Assembly (NCBI GenBank): GCA_905479915.1
Contig: CAJQOH010000017.1
Span: forward strand, 1 to 62,630
DNA: 62,630 bases
From: an uncultured Flavobacteriales bacterium
Lineage (GTDB): Bacteria; Bacteroidota; Bacteroidia; Flavobacteriales_E; Vicingaceae
Direction: 5' to 3'
Shown: one piece after another, positions 9,244-17,125 of the stretch
Numbering within the stretch: position 1 is the stretch's first letter
Layout: each line of letters starts with the position of its first letter
Notes under the pieces: model-generated
The model's database searches: none
The model's input: the letters and a program-made list of their open reading frames with translations, nothing else
Told to the model about the DNA's origin: nothing
Position numbers and translations under genes: made by a program

Positions 9244-9276
9244 CAAAATAAAACACCAATTCTATTTCAATTCTAT
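9244..9276 (-). promoter_or_regulatory. promoter with tandem 11-bp repeat operator for the response regulator
   Basis: Two identical ATAGAATTG repeats (9268-9276 and 9257-9265) are 11 bp apart on the minus strand. TTG at 9268-9270 is 16 nt from the -7 box TTATTTTG (9244-9251), one mismatch from consensus and 27 nt before the ATG at 9217. This suggests autoregulation. Confidence 0.75.
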
Positions 9277-9427
9277 CGGGAAGAAACGCTTAACATAAAA
9301 CATCATGGCAAAAGAAATTAACTACTTTTTAGTAAGAATTTAGACTGAACTCCTGATTTTTTTGTGCAAGATTGTATCTGAAAAAAATGAGAATTTTTCG
9401 CTAAAATTCAATCTAGTATTTAAGAGG

Positions 9428-10555
9428 TTACCAGCTTAACTTATTTTTCAAACCTTTAGACACAGCATCTTTATGTAACATCACTGAAATTGTATTCATT
9501 CTAAAATAAGCTTCAGAAACTAAAACATGACCTTTAAAATTATCTTGTCCTCTTTCATCTCCCCAAGAGTTTTTAACAATAAAGTACGATTTGTCATTTT
9601 GATCTTTTGCCAAACCAACAATGTGCATCAAGTGATCATCCGTTACTGTATAATTTTCTTGTCTTATTTCCTGAGTAACATCCATTTCCTCAGATGCTAA
9701 ATCAAAATCAGGCTTCTCATCTTCTTTGGGAGTTAAAGCAATACCCTTTTTAGAATTAAAACCTTTGTTACTAACGTCAGCATCCCATTCAATTGTATAA
9801 CCATCATTTAATGCTTTTTTAGTTGTTGAGACCAATTCATCTAAAGTCACATTGTAAAATGATCCATTATCCCAATTGTCTGGAATATCTAAAATAAATT
9901 TAGAATAAAAAGGCTGGTGTGTGTATGAACAAATGGTAACATAATTGTCTTTTTTAATGCCTAGATTTTCTGCAAAAGATTTAGGCGTGTATACCTTTTC
10001 TTGATACGTAAACTCTTTTGGATAAGCTCCTAAATAAACATCTAACAAACCACTATAAGCATCTCTCCATACAGGCGTTAATTCACCTCCTTTATTCTGA
10101 ACAATAGCTTTTAAAAACGCTTCTAAAATATTTGCCAACTCCCCATGGTTATGTTTTTCCGAGTTTAATTTTAAACCATTAAACACCTCATTTGGTACAA
10201 TACCATAATTATCGACAGCATTTAACAAATCATGCCCTAAACTTCCTTCTCCAAATTGAGCCTTACCATGTCTTCCCACATAATTTTCTGCTTTACGAAC
10301 ATACACCTGTCTTGCAATAAATATTTCTGAAAGGTTATGACTCCCTTTTTTCATTCTTATCAATTCAGATTCTAAAAAAGAAGAAGTCGAGAAACTCCAG
10401 CAAGTACCCGTTTTGCCTTGGCTTTCTACTGGGTTCGCACCCCACTGAACAACTGTCTCAAATTTTAATGAATCTTCAACAACAGATGAAGTATCTTTTT
10501 GAGCAAAAACACAATTAGCACTTAAGGCTAAAATAAATAAAGTAATATTTTTCAT
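9428..10555 (-). CDS. secreted C1-family cysteine peptidase (bleomycin hydrolase/PepC-like)
   Basis: The 375-aa protein has a signal peptide (1-18, ending CVFAQ) and a papain-fold catalytic set: Q46 for the oxyanion hole, nucleophile C52 (QGKTGTCWSFS), H308 (DDHLMHIVG) and N329 (VKNSWGD). The long insertion between Cys and His, and the way the His is presented, resemble bleomycin hydrolase/aminopeptidase C rather than plain papain; cytoplasmic PepC is longer and lacks a signal peptide. It should act in the periplasm or outside as an aminopeptidase or endopeptidase. It is monocistronic, divergent from the gene at 10937. No T9SS domain is visible, so it may stay periplasmic. Confidence 0.88.
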   Translation of the reverse strand: MKNITLFILALSANCVFAQKDTSSVVEDSLKFETVVQWGANPVESQGKTGTCWSFSTSSFLESELIRMKKGSHNLSEIFIARQVYVRKAENYVGRHGKAQFGEGSLGHDLLNAVDNYGIVPNEVFNGLKLNSEKHNHGELANILEAFLKAIVQNKGGELTPVWRDAYSGLLDVYLGAYPKEFTYQEKVYTPKSFAENLGIKKDNYVTICSYTHQPFYSKFILDIPDNWDNGSFYNVTLDELVSTTKKALNDGYTIEWDADVSNKGFNSKKGIALTPKEDEKPDFDLASEEMDVTQEIRQENYTVTDDHLMHIVGLAKDQNDKSYFIVKNSWGDERGQDNFKGHVLVSEAYFRMNTISVMLHKDAVSKGLKNKLSW

Positions 10556-10936
10556 GTGATTAATTTTTTAAAAGAACAAGCAATTGTTTCTTTTCAGATT
10601 TTAAGTTCCACAAATTTAACAAATAATTAAACTCTTTTTTACCCCTTTAATTAATATTAGGGTGTTACAAACACCTTACCTTCTTATTTTGGGCAAAATA
10701 CAATATTCCCTAATTAGTTTATTAACCAAATATAATTCCAACAATTCACATTAAAACAAAATCTTTAATCGTTTTTTGATGTTTATTCAAAATCGTGAAA
10801 CTTCCGGGAAGATTTTAAGGTATGATTATAATGAGGCTTCCAAAGTAGTTTAAATTTATTAAACACGCAGTAAAAAATTCAATCGTTATTGAATTTTTCA
10901 AGAATAATCATTTGTTAAACTTAAAACCTAGAAACC
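10556..10936. other. 381-bp divergent intergenic region
   Basis: For the minus-strand peptidase there is a perfect -7 box, TAAATTTG (10611-10618), about 56 nt before its ATG, with no clear -33 element. A perfect inverted repeat lies before the plus-strand gene (10873-10898, listed separately). A short repeat GGTGT-TACAA-ACACC sits at 10661-10675. I found no protein frame, RNA gene or recognised riboswitch here. Confidence 0.5.
10873..10898 (+). promoter_or_regulatory. perfect 11-bp inverted repeat upstream of the SPOR-like gene
   Basis: Arms AAAAATTCAAT (10873-10883) and ATTGAATTTTT (10888-10898) enclose CGTT, 38 nt before the ATG at 10937. It could be an operator palindrome or an RNA hairpin in the 5' leader. 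It is a poor terminator candidate because the stem is almost all A/T. Confidence 0.45.
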
Positions 10937-11671
10937 ATGAAAACTATATATACTTATATCACAATATTCACAATTATTTTATTCAACATTAACTTAAAAG
11001 CTAATAATCCAGCTATCCCAAAAGGTATCGTTTATCAATTAACAGTTAAAAGTACTGATATCAATAAATCAAAAAAAGTAATTTCAGAATATCATTATTT
11101 AAGAAAAATAATGACTGAAGGTTCTTTTGAATACCAATTTGGAAAATTCACGTCATATAAAAAAGCTGAAATTACAAAAACTGCTCTTATAGATGCTGGC
11201 TGTTCAAACGTTAGAATTTTAGCATACAACAACCACATTCTTATTCCGCTTACAGAGGCAATATCAATACAATATAAAGCTGATTTTTTAGAAACGAGAA
11301 AGGAAGAAAAAAAAGTTGCTAAATCGATCACTACAAAAGAAGTAAGCTACTTATTACAAGTACAACAGTCTGGTTTACAGCATTACTACTCCTTAGCTAT
11401 TCCTATTACATCTGTAGAAACAGTTGATTTAATTTTAGAAGAAATTGATGATGAACAAATAGTAGAAATTAGTATTGATGAAAACCTTTATTCTATAGGA
11501 AAATATGGATCGTTTCAGGAAGTAATTGCTGCTCGCAAACAATTTATTGAAAGTAAAATATATGATGTGTTTATTATGGCTCAAATTACCGATGATAGAA
11601 TAAATAATGAAGACACAAATAATTTAGCACTATCCATCCAATCAGTAGTAAATGAACTAGCTGCTAAGTAA
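10937..11671 (+). CDS. secreted protein with two SPOR-like segments, unknown role
   Basis: The 244-aa protein has a signal peptide (1-22, ending NLKAN). Two segments look like divergent SPOR modules, which in other proteins bind peptidoglycan stripped of side chains: FEYQFGKFTSYKKAEITKT at about 64-82 and YSIGKYGSFQEVIAARKQF at about 187-205. The G(K)xxSxxxA pattern is that of SPOR, but the match is by eye. The protein is Lys/Glu-rich with no transmembrane segment beyond the signal. The radical SAM gene follows after 26 bp but seems to have its own promoter. Confidence 0.65.
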   Translation: MKTIYTYITIFTIILFNINLKANNPAIPKGIVYQLTVKSTDINKSKKVISEYHYLRKIMTEGSFEYQFGKFTSYKKAEITKTALIDAGCSNVRILAYNNHILIPLTEAISIQYKADFLETRKEEKKVAKSITTKEVSYLLQVQQSGLQHYYSLAIPITSVETVDLILEEIDDEQIVEISIDENLYSIGKYGSFQEVIAARKQFIESKIYDVFIMAQITDDRINNEDTNNLALSIQSVVNELAAK

Positions 11672-11683
11672 GCCTGTTTTGTG

Positions 11684-11691
11684 TACTTTTG
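11684..11691 (+). promoter_or_regulatory. -7 box six nucleotides from the ygiQ start codon
   Basis: TACTTTTG is a perfect TAnnTTTG box ending six bases before the ATG at 11698. Transcription would start at or next to the start codon, giving a leaderless or near-leaderless mRNA. No convincing -33 TTG is seen. Confidence 0.5.
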
Positions 11692-11697
11692 CACTAA

Positions 11698-13581
11698 ATG
11701 AACAAGGGTACACATAAGATAACTGACTGGCTTCCTACTACAAAAAAAGAGTGCGAACAAAAAGGATGGGATGAATTAGATGTCATCCTTTTTAGTGGAG
11801 ACGCTTATGTAGATCATCCAGCATTTGGTGGAGCTGTAGTCGGAAGAATAATAGAAAGTATGGGGTTAAGAGTAGCTATTGTTCCTCAACCCAACTGGAA
11901 AGATGATTTAAGGGATTTCAAAAAACTTGGAGTCCCTAAATTATTTTTTGGCGTTACTTCAGGCTGTATGGACCCAATGATTAACCATTACACTGCAAAC
12001 AAAAGGCTAAGATCTGATGACGCATACACACCTGGCGGACAAGCAGGGTTTAGGCCTGATTATGCCACAACTGTATATACCAATATCTTAAAAGATATAT
12101 TCCCAGAAACTCCTGTTGTTATTGGTGGTATTGAAGCTTCTTTAAGAAGAGTTACCCACTATGACTATTGGTCTGACCAATTGAAACCAAGCATTCTAGA
12201 AACCTCTAAAGCTGACTTACTAATTTATGGAATGGGTGAACAGCCGTTACGAGAAATCGTAACGTTATTAGACAAAGGACTCCCTTTTGATTCTTTAAAA
12301 ACGATTAAGCAAACTGCTTTTTTACAGAATAATTCTATAAACATCCCTAAAAATAAAAATTGGCAAGACAAACAACTGTCTTCTCACGAAGCTTGTTTAA
12401 AGGATAAAAAAACATTTGCAGCTAATTTCAAGCACATAGAACAAGAGTCAAACAAACTTCATGCTGATCGTTTAATTCAAGAAGTTGGCAATAAGAAACT
12501 AATTATCAATCCTCCGTTTCAAACCATGACTGAAAAAGAGATTGATGCTTCTTTTGATTTGCCATACACTAGATTACCTCATCCTAAATATAGAAAACGT
12601 GGGCCTATTCCTGCTTTTGAAATGATTAAGTTTTCTATAAACATGCATAGGGGTTGTTTTGGAGGATGTAGTTTTTGTACAATTTCTGCGCATCAAGGGA
12701 AGTTTATTGCCAGTCGGTCAGAAAAATCTATTTTAAAAGAAGTAGATCAAGTGGCTAACATGGAAGATTTTAAAGGGTATATCAGTGACCTTGGAGGACC
12801 ATCGGCCAATATGTACAAAATGAAAGGAAAGGTTCAATCTATTTGTGATAAATGTGTAAGCCCTTCTTGTATTTCACCAACCATATGTCATAATTTAGAT
12901 ACCAACCACAAACCTTTAACCGAAATCTATAAAGCTGCAAGTGCTCATCCAAATGTTAAAAAAGCTTTTGTAGGGAGTGGTATTCGATATGATATGCTAG
13001 TTCCGGAATTTAACAAAACTGCAGACCCTAAAGATTTAGAAGAGTATACTGAACAAGTTGTTCAACACCATGTTTCTGGAAGACTAAAAGTTGCTCCCGA
13101 ACATACTTCTGATGCTGTTTTAAAAATTATGAGAAAGCCTTCTTTTAAGAACTTTCACCTTTTTAAGAAGTCATTTGATCGAATCAATAAAAAATTCAAC
13201 CTCAATCAAAAATTGATTCCCTATTTCATTTCTAGTCATCCAGCCTGTAAATTAGAAGATATGGCTAACCTTGCATCAGAAACAAAAGACATGGGGTTTC
13301 AGCTAGAACAAGTAAATGATTTTACTCCAACGCCTATGACCGTTGCCACTATCATCTACTATTCTGGATATCATCCGTATACTTTAAACCCTGTTTTTAC
13401 TCCAAAATCTAAAAAAGAAAAACAAGATCAAAACCGTTTTTTCTTTTGGTATAAGAAAGAAAATCAAAAATGGATTAAAGATGTATTGATTAATTCTGAT
13501 AGGAAAGACTTATTGCAAAAGTTACTTCCAAAACGAAATCGAAATTCTTCAAACCAAAATAGAAAACAACGTCATAAATAA
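11698..13581 (+). CDS. ygiQ: YgiQ family radical SAM protein
   Basis: The 627-aa protein carries the radical SAM cluster motif CxxxCxxC at C320, C324 and C327 (HRGCFGGCSFC), preceded by the N-terminal domain typical of YgiQ (GDAYVDHPAFG near 35, GGIEASLRR near 143, DQLKPSILETSKADLLIYGMGE). Length and order of conserved blocks match the family throughout, including the C-terminal FTPTPMTVATIIYYSG. The physiological reaction of YgiQ is not established. The C-terminal tail is basic (NRNSSNQNRKQRHK). It begins with a -7 box almost touching the ATG (11684-11691). Confidence 0.95.
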   Translation: MNKGTHKITDWLPTTKKECEQKGWDELDVILFSGDAYVDHPAFGGAVVGRIIESMGLRVAIVPQPNWKDDLRDFKKLGVPKLFFGVTSGCMDPMINHYTANKRLRSDDAYTPGGQAGFRPDYATTVYTNILKDIFPETPVVIGGIEASLRRVTHYDYWSDQLKPSILETSKADLLIYGMGEQPLREIVTLLDKGLPFDSLKTIKQTAFLQNNSINIPKNKNWQDKQLSSHEACLKDKKTFAANFKHIEQESNKLHADRLIQEVGNKKLIINPPFQTMTEKEIDASFDLPYTRLPHPKYRKRGPIPAFEMIKFSINMHRGCFGGCSFCTISAHQGKFIASRSEKSILKEVDQVANMEDFKGYISDLGGPSANMYKMKGKVQSICDKCVSPSCISPTICHNLDTNHKPLTEIYKAASAHPNVKKAFVGSGIRYDMLVPEFNKTADPKDLEEYTEQVVQHHVSGRLKVAPEHTSDAVLKIMRKPSFKNFHLFKKSFDRINKKFNLNQKLIPYFISSHPACKLEDMANLASETKDMGFQLEQVNDFTPTPMTVATIIYYSGYHPYTLNPVFTPKSKKEKQDQNRFFFWYKKENQKWIKDVLINSDRKDLLQKLLPKRNRNSSNQNRKQRHK

Positions 13582-13655
13582 GACATTATAACTTCTAACT
13601 TTTCTTTTATTTTGAATTGATTGATTACCTTAGCGGGGATCAATAAACAAGAACT

Positions 13656-14336
13656 ATGGCTACGGAAACCAAACTTTGGCATCTAGAAAATTTCAACCTT
13701 TTTAAAACGCTTTCGGCTTTTGAATTGGTAAAGATGAGCACAAAGGTGAAACACAATAAGATGAAAAAAGATGAGTACATCTATTTTCCTGAAGACCCTT
13801 CTTCTTCTATCTTTTTCTTAAAAAAAGGCCGTGTTAAAATTGGTTCTTACTCTGATAGTGGAAAGGAAATTATTAAAGCCATTTTAAATCCTGGAGAAGT
13901 GTTCGGAGAACTAAGTTTAGTTGGTCAAGAAAAAAGAAACGATTTTGCTATTGCATTAGACAACAATCTTATAGTGTGTTCTCTAGGTATAAGTGAAATG
14001 GAAAAAATGATTGAAACAAACCCTTTAATTGGTATCAAAGTCACAAAACTAATCGGTTTTAGGCTTCAAAAAATTGAACGAAGGTTTGAATCTTTAGTCT
14101 TTAAAGATGCTAGAACAAGAATTATAGATTTCATTATTGAGTTAGGGAGAGAAAAAGGAAAAGAAATTGGAAAAGAGGTTTTAGTAAAGCACAATTTAAC
14201 ACATATGGATATGGCCAACTTAACTGCTACATCCAGACAAACGGTTACAACAGTCTTAAACGAATTAAAAGAACAAAATTTAATTCACCTAGAACGAAAT
14301 CAATTTTTAATACGAGATATTGACAATTTAAAATGA
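13656..14336 (+). CDS. Crp/Fnr family transcriptional regulator
   Basis: The 226-aa protein has an N-terminal cyclic-nucleotide-binding beta-barrel (about 15-125) and a C-terminal Crp-type helix-turn-helix (about 160-220, LTHMDMANLTATSRQTVTTVLNELKEQ). The phosphate-binding region reads FGELSLVGQEKR, so the Glu and Arg that contact cyclic nucleotide in CRP seem kept. It has only one Cys, so it cannot carry an FNR-type Fe-S cluster. Cyclic-nucleotide binding is plausible, and the window encodes a predicted adenylate cyclase at 19637, but no direct link is shown. Its stop overlaps the next start by four bases (ATGA), so the two are translationally coupled. Confidence 0.92.
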   Translation: MATETKLWHLENFNLFKTLSAFELVKMSTKVKHNKMKKDEYIYFPEDPSSSIFFLKKGRVKIGSYSDSGKEIIKAILNPGEVFGELSLVGQEKRNDFAIALDNNLIVCSLGISEMEKMIETNPLIGIKVTKLIGFRLQKIERRFESLVFKDARTRIIDFIIELGREKGKEIGKEVLVKHNLTHMDMANLTATSRQTVTTVLNELKEQNLIHLERNQFLIRDIDNLK

Positions 14337-14563
14337 TACCAAACATTAACGCATATCAATTATTTGTCAGTTCTGGTTGCAGTGATTGTGATAAGATTTT
14401 AGCTTTTATAAAGTCTAACCAAATAAATATCCTCACCACGAATACTGACATGGACGAATACCAATTGCCTTTTTCTTTAATGATTTTTCCGGCTTTAGTC
14501 TTGAATAACAAGTTGATTAGTTACGGCTATGAAGATATTGCCACACAACTAACAAAAGCTTAA
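14333..14563 (+). CDS. glutaredoxin/thioredoxin-like small protein
   Basis: The 76-aa protein has a CxxC redox motif near its start (SSGCSDCDKI) after one beta strand, followed by helix, strand, a cis-Pro-like segment (IFPALVLNN) and a last helix, the pattern of a minimal glutaredoxin fold. It overlaps the Crp/Fnr gene by four bases, suggesting a shared redox-linked function, which is inference. Its TAA stop overlaps the convergent stop of the PorP/SprF gene. Confidence 0.8.
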   Translation: MIPNINAYQLFVSSGCSDCDKILAFIKSNQINILTTNTDMDEYQLPFSLMIFPALVLNNKLISYGYEDIATQLTKA

Positions 14564-15489
14564 TTGTAAGCAGGACAGACATGAGGCTTCATTCCTCCCC
14601 CACTACCAGCACCACCGTTGCCACACTTATTAAACCCTACCATAATCTCATGGCCATAATTGCCATAAATTTTATTTAAAGGGAAATCAAATGCATATCC
14701 GATTTTTACTGCTCCCAGATTAAATTTAACTTGAGCATTTGCAGCTTCTCCAAGACGGTATCCCAATCCCATTGTAAAACTTTGTCTAAATACCCATGCA
14801 AGATTTAAATCTATTGCTGGTGGCCCCATAACATTCCACTTCAATAGAAACGATTTAAATACAGTCCAATTTCCATGAAGGGATTTGTTTCCTCCTCCAA
14901 AATAATACTGATTTACTTGAGTTTGATCAACTCCTGATTTTAAATTTTTAAAAAACAGTTGATTAATTGAAAAGCTCCAATACGTTTTATTGCTATAAAA
15001 TAATATTCCAGGCATAATATCTGGGTAATGAAGCTGAGATCCTGCGGCAGCAGCTAAAACAGGATCAGCACTGTTTTCTCCTCCAAAGTCATTTGTCGTA
15101 TATTGTTGTATTCCTGCAAATACTCCTAACCCCATCGTATATTTAGGTGACACTTTTGTATGGTAAGTATATGCCAATTTCATAAAGGTTCTGGTGGTCA
15201 TGTGAACCTCATCTTGTTCAAGATAAATCCCTACAGCTTGTTTTCCACTAGTTCTGTACTTCTTTTTTTTAAGTGCCATTTGCAAACTTGCAAATGTTGT
15301 TCTAGGCGCTCCTTCAAAACCAACCCACTGCATTCTATATCCTGCTCTAAAGTCAACACACTTTACAGTTCCAGCAAAAGCAGGGTTAAAGCCGAAATTA
15401 TTAAAGGTATACTGAGAATATTGGGCAGACTGTTGTGCTTCAGCACAAACTGATACCAATAGAACGAATATGACCATTAACTTTTTCAC
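14560..15489 (-). CDS. PorP/SprF family type IX secretion membrane protein
   Basis: The 309-aa protein begins at a GTG directly after the stop of the upstream gene (TAA then GTG, no gap). It has a signal peptide (1-18, CAEAQ) and then the family hallmark QYSQYTFNNFGFNPAFAG, followed by alternating beta strands typical of an outer-membrane barrel (KYTMGLGVFAGIQQY, MGLGYRLG, VKIGYAFDFPLNK). SprF/PorP proteins work with the T9SS translocon and are often required for one partner cargo with a type B sorting domain. The upstream gene encodes such a cargo, so these two probably act as a pair. Confidence 0.93.
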   Translation of the reverse strand: MKKLMVIFVLLVSVCAEAQQSAQYSQYTFNNFGFNPAFAGTVKCVDFRAGYRMQWVGFEGAPRTTFASLQMALKKKKYRTSGKQAVGIYLEQDEVHMTTRTFMKLAYTYHTKVSPKYTMGLGVFAGIQQYTTNDFGGENSADPVLAAAAGSQLHYPDIMPGILFYSNKTYWSFSINQLFFKNLKSGVDQTQVNQYYFGGGNKSLHGNWTVFKSFLLKWNVMGPPAIDLNLAWVFRQSFTMGLGYRLGEAANAQVKFNLGAVKIGYAFDFPLNKIYGNYGHEIMVGFNKCGNGGAGSGGGMKPHVCPAYN

Positions 15490-16557
15490 TTATCTAAACA
15501 CCGATATTGCCCCTTTAAAAACTAAATCATCACGTTGTTCGAGTCTTATTTTTAATATATAATAATAAGTAGAAACTGGCATGTCAACTCCAACATACTT
15601 GGCTTTCCAGCCGTCTAAATTGTCATACTCTTTCTTATGATAAACACGCTGACCCCATCGGTCAAAAATAAAGACTTCGTTATCTGGATAATACCGTATA
15701 TTGCTTATCTGCCACATATCATTTTGTCCATCATCATTTGGTGTAATCATTTCAGTTGGTACTGGATCAGGGCAGTCAAAAGGAACAATAACAACTTCGT
15801 TAGTATCCATACACCCATTGTTATCTGTTGTATAAAGCGTATAACTTCCTTGAGGAACGTCTGAATATGAGCTCCCTGTTCCAACACCAACTAATTCATA
15901 ATTAAACGGAGGATAATCCCCTGTGGTAGAAACAGAGATGTCTGCAGTTGTTTCATTACACTCTGGCCCTATCAATACAGGTGAAGATTCAACATTTTGC
16001 ATAGGAGTCACCACAACTTCTCCAGTATCCATACAGCCAGCAGCATCTGTCATAAAAAGGATATAGGTGCCAGCAGGAACTCCGTTAAAAGTTCCTGTAG
16101 TATTTGTACCTACTCCCTGTAAATCATAATTAACAGGATCAGTGCCCCCATTTTGAGTAATCTGAACATCGCCAACATCAAGATTACAATCATAATTAGA
16201 TTGAGTTACGGATTCTTGAATTATTACCGTTTGAATAGTTATTGGAATTGAAACAGCAGAATCTGAATCAGGTGCACAACCTGTACTTGTAGACATAATT
16301 ACACTTACAGTTTGATTGTTTGCAAAAACACTGAATGTAGAATCGGTTCCCAAAATAGTATCTCCATCAACAATCCAATAATAAACCGGTGTTACGGCTG
16401 CTGGCGATTGAACAGCTGTTAATACTACAGGATCACCTTTACAGACAGGGGTTGTAGAAACATCAGGTACGCTTGTAATACTAACACTCAACGGGCATTG
16501 GGCAAAAGAACCCAAACTAATTAGCAAGAATAACAAGAAAGAAAAATACTTCTTCAT
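15490..16557 (-). CDS. T9SS type B sorting-domain protein paired with PorP/SprF
   Basis: The 355-aa protein has a signal peptide (1-19, GSFAQ), an Ig-like region (about 25-110) and two SprB-like repeats (about 120-265; GVPAGTYILFMTDAAGCMDTGE and DVPQGSYTLYTTDNNGCMDTNE). It ends with a gliding-motility-associated, type B sorting domain (about 270-355, ITPNDDGQNDMWQISNI, FDRWGQRVYH, STYYYILKI). It is short for this class, which is often adhesive. It abuts the PorP/SprF gene and is almost certainly its cargo. Confidence 0.92.
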   Translation of the reverse strand: MKKYFSFLLFLLISLGSFAQCPLSVSITSVPDVSTTPVCKGDPVVLTAVQSPAAVTPVYYWIVDGDTILGTDSTFSVFANNQTVSVIMSTSTGCAPDSDSAVSIPITIQTVIIQESVTQSNYDCNLDVGDVQITQNGGTDPVNYDLQGVGTNTTGTFNGVPAGTYILFMTDAAGCMDTGEVVVTPMQNVESSPVLIGPECNETTADISVSTTGDYPPFNYELVGVGTGSSYSDVPQGSYTLYTTDNNGCMDTNEVVIVPFDCPDPVPTEMITPNDDGQNDMWQISNIRYYPDNEVFIFDRWGQRVYHKKEYDNLDGWKAKYVGVDMPVSTYYYILKIRLEQRDDLVFKGAISVFR

Positions 16558-16697
16558 AGTAAGCTAAATTACTACTATTTTCATAGAAAACTATATTCTA
16601 TACCAAGTACTAGGCCCATTAGCAGCGTATTTTTAATTCCAATTAATCATTAAAATATTATGATTCCAATTAACTTTCTTTTAAAGACAGTTCTTTA

Positions 16698-16705
16698 TAT
16701 CTTTA
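16698..16705 (+). promoter_or_regulatory. -7-like box six nucleotides from the IPExxxVDY gene start
   Basis: TATCTTTA, one mismatch from TAnnTTTG, ends six bases before the ATG at 16712. This is the same geometry as at 11684-11691, again implying a leaderless or near-leaderless mRNA. Confidence 0.4.
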
Positions 16706-16711
16706 CCTATT

Positions 16712-17125
16712 ATGTCTAAATTAGTATTAACATTTGAAGAGGATTATGAGTTTTCCCTTATAGGAATTAGCTGTCACTCTAAAGATTATCGATTGTGTTG
16801 GGAGCTCAACAAGCAACTTTCAATAGACATGGTAAGAACAGCTGATTTAGAAATTAGTAAAAAAGATACTGTTAGTTCCTTCTCATTCTACGAATTTATT
16901 GATGAAACAAATTATTTAGAATATTACCTTATCTCTAACCGAGGAAACAGCGGACATATTATTCCGGAGCAAAAATCAATGGACTTTTTTTTAATGATTA
17001 AAGGAAATATTTCTGATAATCATACAAAAGACTGTATTGCTAAAATAAACTCCCTATCTTTGGTATTAACTTCTTTTAATGTTGATCCTAATCAACTTAA
17101 ATCAAAACAAAACCTATTGTTTTAA
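16712..17125 (+). CDS. IPExxxVDY family protein upstream of pyruvate kinase
   Basis: The 137-aa cytoplasmic protein carries the family signature in the form HIIPEQKSMDFFL (near 84-96), with Met-Asp-Phe in place of Val-Asp-Tyr. Members are found in Bacteroidota next to pyruvate kinase; their function is not known to me. The last base of its stop codon is the first base of the pyruvate kinase ATG, so translation is coupled and a role connected with that enzyme is likely. Confidence 0.85.
   Translation: MSKLVLTFEEDYEFSLIGISCHSKDYRLCWELNKQLSIDMVRTADLEISKKDTVSSFSFYEFIDETNYLEYYLISNRGNSGHIIPEQKSMDFFLMIKGNISDNHTKDCIAKINSLSLVLTSFNVDPNQLKSKQNLLF

Noticed and set aside
16558-16711. ATAGAA-like repeats upstream of the type B/PorP pair
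   Set aside because: The copies are not 11 bp apart and no -7 box has the required spacing.
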